Assembly: GCF_002902665.1 (NCBI RefSeq)
Contig: NZ_PPRM01000054.1
Span: forward strand, 1-64,000
DNA length: 64,000 nt
From: Macrococcoides caseolyticum
GTDB lineage: Bacteria; Bacillota; Bacilli; Staphylococcales; Staphylococcaceae
Reading direction: 5' to 3'
Position 1 is the stretch's first letter. Every line of letters begins with the position of its first letter. Shown piece after piece: positions 35,667 through 42,283 of the stretch. The notes under the pieces are model-generated. The model was not told where the DNA came from and did no database searches. It saw only the letters and a program-made list of their open reading frames with translations. Both the position numbers and the translations under genes were made by a program.

Positions 35667-35683
35667 ATTTATCAGTCTCCTTT

Positions 35684-36088
35684 TTATTTAAATAATGCTT
35701 TCTTATTTTTTATTGGTGTAACGTTACTTTCTTTCTCTACAGGTTTGCCATCATCATTTCTAACTGTTCCGTTATCATCAAAATATGTTTGGTCTTTCGC
35801 TCCTGACTTCAACTCTCGAGCATGTACTCCAGTTGCATCTTCTCCTGTTAAAAGAGTAGCCATTACAGGCTGTTTTCCTACAAGCGAAGTCTTTGTATCT
35901 ACTTCAACGTTTAACGTCTCGCGTGCAGGATTTGATGAAATTTTAAATGTAACTGTAACCTTCCTTGATTTGCCTGGCTCTGTATTTGGATCATGAATAT
36001 TCTTAAGTACATCTTCCATCGCCAAGTCGAACTGTTCTTGTACTGCTCCATCTAAAATCGTATTTAAATTTAAATCGATATTTTTCAT
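35684..36088 (-). CDS. Conserved phage protein (often labelled replication terminator protein)
   Basis: A 134-residue protein starting MKNIDLNLNTILDGAVQEQFD with IHDPNTEPGKSRKVTVTFK. Proteins of this pattern are found in many Firmicute phages and are often labelled replication terminator protein, a name without good support. It overlaps the DUF1064 gene by four bases and lies just before the 238-residue conserved gene. Confidence 0.72.
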   Translation of the reverse strand: MKNIDLNLNTILDGAVQEQFDLAMEDVLKNIHDPNTEPGKSRKVTVTFKISSNPARETLNVEVDTKTSLVGKQPVMATLLTGEDATGVHARELKSGAKDQTYFDDNGTVRNDDGKPVEKESNVTPIKNKKALFK

Positions 36089-36531
36089 TTTTCCTTATCC
36101 TCCATCTGTTTTAACTTTTTTCTTTTACTTCTCAACTTATTGAGTTGGTCATACTCTATCCATTCTTCTCCTGTATCATCAGCGTGATATTTTGGAGCCT
36201 TACATATCCAAAGCAGCTCCACGTTCGGATATTTAACCATGAATAGCTTACGTTTAATCTTTGCAGTGTCTGTAGCCATACCTTTAATATCAATCACTGT
36301 TATGTGGCCACCTGTTAACTTGACTTCAAAATCTGCAACGTAGTACGTAGCTCGGAAGTTGGCCACCTTCTCGATAATCTCGTATTTCGGCTGCAATTTA
36401 ATATCGATCACTTTCTCTTTCTTCTTCTGTTCAAGAAGAAATTTATAATAATCGCACTCAACAACTGAATCGAATGTGATACCGTCGAAGGTGGACTTCT
36501 TGGCATTATACTTTGACCTTTTCTCACTCAT
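36085..36531 (-). CDS. DUF1064 family nuclease-like protein
   Basis: A 148-residue protein of DUF1064, with a restriction-endonuclease-like core: FDSVVECDYYKFLLEQ, KLQPKYEIIEK, YVADFEVKL and TVIDIKGMATDTAKIKRKLF (E, D, D and K in the right order). Possibly a Holliday-junction or DNA-end nuclease in phage replication; substrate unknown. It overlaps both neighbours, showing a tightly packed operon. Confidence 0.82.
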   Translation of the reverse strand: MSEKRSKYNAKKSTFDGITFDSVVECDYYKFLLEQKKKEKVIDIKLQPKYEIIEKVANFRATYYVADFEVKLTGGHITVIDIKGMATDTAKIKRKLFMVKYPNVELLWICKAPKYHADDTGEEWIEYDQLNKLRSKRKKLKQMEDKEK

Positions 36532-36625
36532 CGCATTTAACTTTCGCTTTAATCATTTCAAGTGATTTCTTAACTACCCTGCTGAATTGATCCATGTACT
36601 TACTTGATTTGATTGTAATCTTCAT
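36524..36625 (-). CDS. Very small coupled phage protein (33 residues)
   Basis: Frame MKITIKSSKYMDQFSRVV to KAKVKCDE. Its ATG shares a base with the dUTPase stop (TGATG) and its end overlaps the DUF1064 start by eight bases, so it fills the gap exactly by coupled translation. The sequence is basic and helical. Coding status is inferred from these junctions. Confidence 0.55.
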   Translation of the reverse strand: MKITIKSSKYMDQFSRVVKKSLEMIKAKVKCDE

Positions 36626-37149
36626 CAGTATCCACTCTCCTGACGTTGATGATTAACCTTCATCTTTTTCTTGTACGCTTCAACTAGTTCATCGACAGTA
36701 TAGTAAGTGTTCGCGAACATAAATGGAGCATACGCTAGGCTGACAATCACACTAATATCGATTCCGTTTATTACTTCATTGGTCAATTTACTTAATATCA
36801 TTACAAAATTTGCTGAATTTAATTCAAAAGTTGCATCTGACTGTTCTTTAGCAAGCCCTACGAAAAGTGTTGATAATTGTTTTTCTGTATATCCCGTTTT
36901 ATCTCCAACCTGATTCATTAAAGATAAGCCGAACGCTAACATATCAGCGAGTTCTTCTAACTGTAGTTCTCTTGCCTTACCTTTGTTCTGTTTCCAGTTC
37001 TTAAAGAATTCTACTGTGTTGATCCATTCAACAAATTCGATAAAGAACGCAGCCATTGAGTCGTTAATGTTTTTTGTTTCAATTCGGTCATCAAAATTAC
37101 GTTGTATTTGAAGTAACCCTACTATTTGTTCTTTAGATATTTTAATCAT
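36625..37149 (-). CDS. Dimeric dUTPase (dUTPase_2)
   Basis: A 174-residue all-helical dUTP hydrolase of the MazG-like dimeric family, which keeps uracil out of phage DNA and supplies dUMP. Key segments are FFIEFVEWINTVEFFKNWKQNKG, with acidic metal ligands, and ELQLEELADMLAFGLSLMNQVGD. In staphylococcal pathogenicity islands the phage dUTPase can also act as derepressor of the Stl repressor; that is knowledge of related phages only. Confidence 0.9.
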   Translation of the reverse strand: MIKISKEQIVGLLQIQRNFDDRIETKNINDSMAAFFIEFVEWINTVEFFKNWKQNKGKARELQLEELADMLAFGLSLMNQVGDKTGYTEKQLSTLFVGLAKEQSDATFELNSANFVMILSKLTNEVINGIDISVIVSLAYAPFMFANTYYTVDELVEAYKKKMKVNHQRQESGY

Positions 37150-37172
37150 TACTTATCCCTCTCTCCTTTCGA

Positions 37173-37358
37173 TTAGCTCAATACTTCTCTCATTGGTTCA
37201 AAGTGTTCTGTTTCTGAAAACTCATATAAATCTCCGTTAAATTCTGTATGATTATATATCCACATCACAGCTAATAATGAAATCGGCAACGTTATTTTTG
37301 CCCACAAGTAACTTCTTTCGTTTATTGATAAATCGTCCTTTTTATATCTTTCAACCAT
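37173..37358 (-). CDS. Unknown small early phage protein (61 residues)
   Basis: Frame MVERYKKDDLSINERSYLWAK with one hydrophobic stretch (about 20-37, TLPISLLAVMWIY) that could be a membrane segment, and an acidic tail. Overlaps the previous gene by eight bases. No family recognised. Confidence 0.62.
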   Translation of the reverse strand: MVERYKKDDLSINERSYLWAKITLPISLLAVMWIYNHTEFNGDLYEFSETEHFEPMREVLS

Positions 37359-37536
37359 TGATTCGCAGTACTTCCTCTAAATCCTGGTTATAAATAATCA
37401 TTACGTTAAACCATATATCTCGATAACCTAGTTTTTTATATATGTTTATGTTATTCAAAACGAAATTCTCTAAACGGTTAGAACCGTCAATTAAAAATGG
37501 TGGAATATTGACATGAGCTGTTTTACGTTTTATCAT
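37351..37536 (-). CDS. Unknown small early phage protein (61 residues)
   Basis: Frame MIKRKTAHVNIPPFLIDGSN, soluble, overlapping both neighbours (four bases on the upstream side), which supports translation. GGAGAATGACG precedes the ATG. No family recognised. Confidence 0.6.
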   Translation of the reverse strand: MIKRKTAHVNIPPFLIDGSNRLENFVLNNINIYKKLGYRDIWFNVMIIYNQDLEEVLRING

Positions 37537-37763
37537 TCGTCATTCTCCTTTTCTGTAGGTGGTATCAGTAAACCACGATTTAATATTTCTTCCGTTGGTA
37601 TGAAGAAAGCTAATACATTTTCAATCAACCCGCTTTCCATTGTCATTGGTAACCCTTTAGGGTGTTTATTAATTTCTGTGTTAATTTTTAAAATTAAATC
37701 TTTTGGAATTACTACTTTCTTCATACCATTTTCTGTGATTGCGATTACCTCTAAACCTTTCAT
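37533..37763 (-). CDS. Unknown small early phage protein (76 residues)
   Basis: Frame MKGLEVIAITENGMKKVVIPKD with a GGAGGGAATT ribosome site. A short beta-rich start and a proline-rich end (RGLLIPPTEKENDE). It overlaps the next gene by four bases. No family recognised. Confidence 0.65.
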   Translation of the reverse strand: MKGLEVIAITENGMKKVVIPKDLILKINTEINKHPKGLPMTMESGLIENVLAFFIPTEEILNRGLLIPPTEKENDE

Positions 37764-37777
37764 ATTAATTCCCTCCT

Positions 37778-38188
37778 TTATTTTTCACATTGATCTAACA
37801 ATTGCTGTAATTCGCCATTTTCATATATTATTTTATCGTTCAACTTTTCATAAGACTTTTTAACTTCATCAAATTTATCTGAATGTTTGTCAATTATAGG
37901 CTTAACGTAATCTATAAAAACTTCTACAATATGTTTAGTTGCTTTAGCTTTTGAATGTAAATCAGATAATTCTAAAGCCATAAAATCAATACTTCTTATT
38001 TTTCTTCCTGTTTCAAAATCGCTATAAGTGTAAGTTATAACGCTGAATGGTGTTGTATCATCTCCGTTGCCATGCTGTATAAACGTTCTTTCGTTGTATT
38101 CAATAATATGCCCGTAAACTTCTTTTATACCGTTTTCGTAAGGTATTTTTACCTTTGCTATTTTTTCGTGAATATAAATGTTATCCAT
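37778..38188 (-). CDS. Unknown early phage protein (136 residues)
   Basis: Frame MDNIYIHEKIAKVKIPYENG with an N-terminal beta-rich half and a C-terminal helical half (about 70-136, LHSKAKATKHIVEVFIDYVK). AAGGAGG precedes the ATG. No family recognised; it lies within the early small-gene block. Confidence 0.68.
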   Translation of the reverse strand: MDNIYIHEKIAKVKIPYENGIKEVYGHIIEYNERTFIQHGNGDDTTPFSVITYTYSDFETGRKIRSIDFMALELSDLHSKAKATKHIVEVFIDYVKPIIDKHSDKFDEVKKSYEKLNDKIIYENGELQQLLDQCEK

Positions 38189-38207
38189 TTTATTTCCTCC
38201 TTGTGAT

Positions 38208-38426
38208 TTATTCTTCTGAACTTATATACTTTCCATCTCTGAATCGTCCTATTAAGTCCTCACTTTTCAATGCTCTGTTCATTTTAGTTTTATAAAGTAT
38301 TAATTTAAGCCATTCATTTTCAGGTCTGTTCCCTTCTTCTAATGCTTGCTGGAACGTGTTATAAATTCCATAAGCAGAATCATAAGGTATAGAAAGTACG
38401 TAATATTCTTTTTTGTCTTTACTCAT
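38208..38426 (-). CDS. Unknown early phage protein (72 residues)
   Basis: Frame MSKDKKEYYVLSIPYDSAYG, soluble and charged, with AAGGAGGGAATG before the ATG. No family recognised. It sits between the YopX-like gene and the 136-residue gene. Confidence 0.67.
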   Translation of the reverse strand: MSKDKKEYYVLSIPYDSAYGIYNTFQQALEEGNRPENEWLKLILYKTKMNRALKSEDLIGRFRDGKYISSEE

Positions 38427-38472
38427 CTCTCATTCCCTCCTTGTGATTTTAAACTTAGATTACTCTAGGTTA

Positions 38473-38826
38473 TTACTTAGGTTGGATCAACAACTCTGGA
38501 TGCTCGTGAATGTTGCCTAGTACTTCTAAATTGTTGTCATTGTCATATAAATCAAACAAGCTACCATCGTTCCAATTTATGACCCAACTTCCTTGATAAA
38601 ATTCAATGTATCCAATATTTTCCCAATACTTCACAATATCCCCCTCAAAAATCTCCTTACCATTCACGTCATGTAAGCCTGTTGATTGCATGAGTACTCT
38701 ATCGTCTTCATCAACCACATAGTTAAATTCATCTAGTACATGAATACCAAATTTATCAATTTCCATTGTGAAATCTCCTAAAAAACGCTTTTTCTTTTTA
38801 TCAAAAATTCTAAACTTCGGTATCAT
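38473..38826 (-). CDS. YopX family protein
   Basis: A 117-residue protein of the YopX family, common in phages of Firmicutes, function unknown. Typical segments are IPKFRIFDKKKKRF, MQSTGLHDVNGKEIFEGDIVKYW and LEVLGNIHEHPELL. AGGAGG precedes the ATG at 38826. Confidence 0.88.
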   Translation of the reverse strand: MIPKFRIFDKKKKRFLGDFTMEIDKFGIHVLDEFNYVVDEDDRVLMQSTGLHDVNGKEIFEGDIVKYWENIGYIEFYQGSWVINWNDGSLFDLYDNDNNLEVLGNIHEHPELLIQPK

Positions 38827-38837
38827 TCTTTCTCCTC

Positions 38838-39083
38838 CTAATAATCAAATAACGTCGCTTGCAATCCAGGCAGATAATTTACCTTCGTTTCATAGAACTT
38901 CTCCAGATCGTAGACTGTCTCAAACTGCTCAACGTATACTTCACCATGATTAACATCGAGTACGACATAAGCATCATCTTCTATTGTGAACATGATGCTG
39001 TTATTGTCACTCGTCTCCCAATTACTGAATCTGTATTTATTAAATAATTGAATCCACTTTCGATATTCTAAGAATTTAATCAT
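38838..39083 (-). CDS. Unknown early phage protein (81 residues)
   Basis: Frame MIKFLEYRKWIQLFNKYRFSN, acidic, starting right after the stop of the replication gene (adjacent bases), which suggests coupled translation. No family recognised. Confidence 0.65.
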   Translation of the reverse strand: MIKFLEYRKWIQLFNKYRFSNWETSDNNSIMFTIEDDAYVVLDVNHGEVYVEQFETVYDLEKFYETKVNYLPGLQATLFDY

Positions 39084-39965
39084 TTAAGAATTCTCCCAAT
39101 TGCTATTCAATTCTTCGAGTAACTTCTGACGTTCCCTTTCAAGCTCTTCTTCATCGATGTCTTGTTTTTGAGTATTCTCCTGATTGATCCAGGACGGTGT
39201 CATTTCTTTTTGTTGATTCTGCTTAGAATAATTCGATTGTTTTTTAAACTCGAAGTTATGTTCACTCTGTTTAATTTCATCAACAGTTGTTAGCTGCTTC
39301 TTCTTCCAGTCATTTAATAAGAAATTAATGAATGAATAGTTGTGATTATTTCTTAATGCTGACTTTTCAATCGCGTACATCATGATGTCTTTACCGTAAT
39401 CGGTAAAATCTTGTTGTATTTTTTGGAATGTCACTGGAGCAGGATTTTGTTCGATATTATCTTGATATGCATTCACAACTGTTTTGAAGTTGTCGTTGTT
39501 ACTACTACTTATTACTTTATTATCATTATTTTCTTTATTAACATTATTGTTTGTTTTTTTCTGTGTCTTTTCACTGTCTTTTCTGTGTTCTTTGACTGTC
39601 TTTTCACTGTCTTTTCTGTGTCTTTTTTCTAAATCATTATTTTGATAGATGTCATAATTGACAATGGTTACAAGCGTTTTTTTAGTGTCTTTTTTTAAGA
39701 CAATCATTTTGTCTTCTTCTAACAACTTTAAAAATGCATCTACTTTTGTTAATGACCAGTTCCACCTGTCGCCTAGTTTTCTAAGAGAGGTTATTCTCTG
39801 ACCACGTTTAACTGTGACTAGCTTTCCATCAATCATTGTTTTGTTGTCTGAATGATTTACCATTAACAATAAATCAACCCATGCTTCAAATCTCGAAAAC
39901 TTTCTCTCTTCTTCGTATAACCAATGCTTTTCAATTGAGCGATGCAAACTTATCCACCCAGCCAT
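39084..39965 (-). CDS. Replication initiator (DnaD-like) protein
   Basis: A 293-residue protein with an N-terminal winged-helix part (about 1-110: GWISLHRSIEKHWLYEEERKFSR, GQRITSLRKLGDRWNWSLTKV), a linker with a repeated RKDSEKT motif, and a C-terminal DnaD-like helical domain (about 165-220, YGKDIMMYAIEKSALRN, FLLNDWKK). Phage initiators of this kind bind the origin and recruit host helicase loader. Repeats at 39565-39620 lie inside the gene. No phage helicase or loader gene was seen nearby, so host DnaC/DnaI may be used. Confidence 0.85.
   Translation of the reverse strand: MAGWISLHRSIEKHWLYEEERKFSRFEAWVDLLLMVNHSDNKTMIDGKLVTVKRGQRITSLRKLGDRWNWSLTKVDAFLKLLEEDKMIVLKKDTKKTLVTIVNYDIYQNNDLEKRHRKDSEKTVKEHRKDSEKTQKKTNNNVNKENNDNKVISSSNNDNFKTVVNAYQDNIEQNPAPVTFQKIQQDFTDYGKDIMMYAIEKSALRNNHNYSFINFLLNDWKKKQLTTVDEIKQSEHNFEFKKQSNYSKQNQQKEMTPSWINQENTQKQDIDEEELERERQKLLEELNSNWENS
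39565..39620. repeat. Direct repeats inside the replication gene, candidate origin
   Basis: A 23-base segment (starting GTCTTTTCACTG) occurs at 39565-39587 and again, identically, at 39598-39620, with a period of 33 bases. The region is strongly strand-asymmetric (C/T-rich on the plus strand). Iterons inside the initiator gene are the origin in lambda-like and several staphylococcal phages. Confidence 0.55.
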
Positions 39966-39993
39966 TTACTCACCTCTTTCTTAGCTGAATGAA

Positions 39994-40461
39994 TTAGAAC
40001 GGCAGATCATCATCACTGATATCGATTGGCCCACTATTATTAAATGGATTAGCGTTCTGTCCTGTAGTTGTTGAAGATGTTCCATAGCTACCATAATTAT
40101 TTGTGTTTGTTTGTGTACTTTGTGCTTCATCCTTTTTCTTATTCAAGAAAAGTACTGTCGAATCAATATTATTTACGATTAGCTGCATACCATAATGCTT
40201 AACCCCATTTTGGTCCTCATAATTGTTATTTCTCATCTCACCACTAACAGACATGACATATCCTTTTTTAGCGTAGTTATTAATAAATTCAGCAGTCTTC
40301 TTAAATGCAACGCATCTGATAAAATCTGATTCGTATTCATCGTTTTGATTTTTATAGCTACGTCGTACTGCTAACTCGAAATTAATGAGCTCTGTTCCTG
40401 ATGAAGTCACTCTGTATTCAGGATCCTTTGTTATTCGTCCTATGAATTTACAATCATTCAT
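39994..40461 (-). CDS. ssb: Single-stranded DNA-binding protein
   Basis: A 155-residue SSB: OB-fold domain about 1-105 (MNDCKFIGRITKDPEY, FELAVRRSYKNQ, FIRCVAFKKTAEFINNYAKKGY) and a glycine/asparagine-rich tail ending DISDDDLPF, the acidic tip that binds partner proteins. It overlaps the MBL gene by four bases and belongs to the recombination module with recT. Confidence 0.96.
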   Translation of the reverse strand: MNDCKFIGRITKDPEYRVTSSGTELINFELAVRRSYKNQNDEYESDFIRCVAFKKTAEFINNYAKKGYVMSVSGEMRNNNYEDQNGVKHYGMQLIVNNIDSTVLFLNKKKDEAQSTQTNTNNYGSYGTSSTTTGQNANPFNNSGPIDISDDDLPF

Positions 40462-41168
40462 TTATAGTTGCCTCCTACGTAGACAGGTACACCTGCTACT
40501 TCCTGTATTTTTTCTTTAATAACTGCTGCATTAGAATTTGAGTTCGATAGGTGAATCAGATGTACTTCTTTTAATTGAGTAGTATCTGTCGCTCTTAAGA
40601 ATCCTACAGCATGTTCTAAACTGAAATGCGATTTCATAATTCGTCTAGCAAGTCCGGGATGCAGTGAACCGTTCTGAACGTTATTCTGCATCTCTTCATA
40701 GATATAATTAACTTCAAGCATCATGTGCGTGATACCTGGAAACTTATACTGACAGTAGTAAGTATCAGTAACGAATAGCAGCTTATATCCATGTATACTC
40801 TTTAGCAGATAACCGCAGGGCTCTTTCGCATCATGATTTACTCTGAAAGCCATTATCGACCACGTACCAATTTTAAAAGTTTTCTTATACTCAACTTCAT
40901 ACAATCTGTGATGCTCTAAATTAATTCCTTCTAACGTTCCTTTTGTCGCATAACATTCTATTCCATGTTTTAAATACTGTTCTGTATATGCTGCATGATC
41001 GTTATGTTCATGAGTGATTAAACAACCTTTGATTTTAGAAGTTTGAAACTTCACTGCCTTTTGCATTTCTTTGAATGATATGCCTGCTTCAAGCAAAAGG
41101 TCAGTATGGCCATCAGATATCCTGTAACAGTTACCTGATGATCCACTGCCTATAGTTTGTATTAAAAT
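40458..41168 (-). CDS. MBL-fold metallo-hydrolase, non-ATG start
   Basis: Metallo-beta-lactamase-fold protein (236 residues from the start proposed here) with the zinc motif THEHNDH and later histidines and aspartates (RVNHDAKEPCGY, LLFVTDTYY). The family N-terminus TIGSGSSGNCY is present only if the frame is extended beyond the first usual start, TTG at 41096. The extended frame has no ATG, GTG or TTG before the recT stop; ATT at 41168, giving MLIQTIGSGSSGN, fits best, ATA at 41162 is the alternative. Likely a nuclease or phosphodiesterase in the recombination module. Confidence 0.8.
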   Translation of the reverse strand: MLIQTIGSGSSGNCYRISDGHTDLLLEAGISFKEMQKAVKFQTSKIKGCLITHEHNDHAAYTEQYLKHGIECYATKGTLEGINLEHHRLYEVEYKKTFKIGTWSIMAFRVNHDAKEPCGYLLKSIHGYKLLFVTDTYYCQYKFPGITHMMLEVNYIYEEMQNNVQNGSLHPGLARRIMKSHFSLEHAVGFLRATDTTQLKEVHLIHLSNSNSNAAVIKEKIQEVAGVPVYVGGNYK

Positions 41169-42064
41169 GGGTCTTCTTCGTTTTCCGGTACTGTTGAAGT
41201 CGATGCAGGCTTTTCATCTTCAACTTCTTCAAATTCAGTTACGTCTTGAACTTCTTCTACAGGTTCAATGTCATCAATATCTAATACTTCAACCGCTTGA
41301 TTTTCTTCGATCTCTGCATCGAATACTTCTTTGCGTTGTCGCTCTTCAATATCTTTAACGTGCTGTAAGTTAGCATCTGTTGATGTGTTGATGTATCGTT
41401 TAGCTGCTCGATTGATTACTGTTTTCTTGGCCATTTCTTCTTTGAAGTTGTTATGCGTTTTAGAATTCTCTAATGCTTTTTCATCTTTAATCATCGATGA
41501 CTGCATCCATGCCTGCTTAATCTGTTCCATTGTCATTACTTCAATATAATTCTCACGATCATCATCAAAGACGATAGTGCAGTAAGCTCCAACGATGTTT
41601 TCTTTCTTCATATTAAAGAAGTCCTGTTCATGACTGATTGATTTAACACGTCCAGTTTCATCTAATTTATGTTTGAATGTGTCACCTTCATAAATCACTT
41701 GTGCCACTACGTCTTTCGCTCCAGCATCACGTTTAAGCATCATGATATTTCCATGATATGAGCGTTGTAACTGCATCTTGTTACCGTAAGGAATAAAGTA
41801 GCATTGATTCTTTGCGGGATTTAATCCTTGAGTTACCATGTCCAAGAATGCAGTTGCTTTCGATGCATCAGTACATGCCATCAGCTTTGAGTTCTCTGAA
41901 ATTTGCAACCATGCCTGTTTTAATGCATTTGATGGTTCATAGTCACGTGGTAACGATAAGTTTCCTTGAGATTCTAGTACTCGTACTTTATTCAGTACGC
42001 TGTCTGACACGTTCTTTTCTGCGATTAATTGAGCTTCTACTTTTTGTAATTGATTGTTTGTCAT
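41162..42064 (-). CDS. recT: RecT family recombinase
   Basis: A 300-residue single-strand annealing protein of the RecT/Red-beta type. Characteristic segments are LMACTDASKATAFLDMVTQGLNPAKNQCYFIPYGNKMQLQRSYHG and EEMAKKTVINRAAKRYINTS. The C-terminus (about 235-300) is a very acidic tail, as in relatives that interact with SSB. It lies three bases after the small XRE gene; no RecE or YqaJ-type exonuclease is next to it. Confidence 0.93.
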   Translation of the reverse strand: MTNNQLQKVEAQLIAEKNVSDSVLNKVRVLESQGNLSLPRDYEPSNALKQAWLQISENSKLMACTDASKATAFLDMVTQGLNPAKNQCYFIPYGNKMQLQRSYHGNIMMLKRDAGAKDVVAQVIYEGDTFKHKLDETGRVKSISHEQDFFNMKKENIVGAYCTIVFDDDRENYIEVMTMEQIKQAWMQSSMIKDEKALENSKTHNNFKEEMAKKTVINRAAKRYINTSTDANLQHVKDIEERQRKEVFDAEIEENQAVEVLDIDDIEPVEEVQDVTEFEEVEDEKPASTSTVPENEEDPF

Positions 42065-42067
42065 TGT

Positions 42068-42283
42068 TTATTCCTCCGTATTTTTTAATAATTTGTATGG
42101 TTCTACTTCTAACTTTCTTGCAATATTCTCTAATGTCTGAATTGATATATTTTTTCTTGAGCGTTCTATATCATTCAAATGACATCTTGTAATGCCAGAT
42201 CTTTCAGCTAGTTCTTTTTGTGTTAACTTATGATATTTTCGATATGCTCGAATATTCATTGCGATTACTTGATTAAGACTCAT
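42068..42283 (-). CDS. Small XRE-type HTH protein
   Basis: A 71-residue protein consisting of one HTH_3 domain (about 8-65: RAYRKYHKLTQKELAERSGITRCHLNDIER). It is unusually placed between the SMC-like ATPase (11-base overlap) and recT, away from the lysogeny switch. It may fine-tune the recombination genes or act as a transcription factor for the early operon. Confidence 0.85.
   Translation of the reverse strand: MSLNQVIAMNIRAYRKYHKLTQKELAERSGITRCHLNDIERSRKNISIQTLENIARKLEVEPYKLLKNTEE

Noticed and set aside
39541-39625. Repeats in the replication gene as a CRISPR array
   Set aside because: Only two copies, 10-base spacer, within a coding region and in frame; iterons are more likely.
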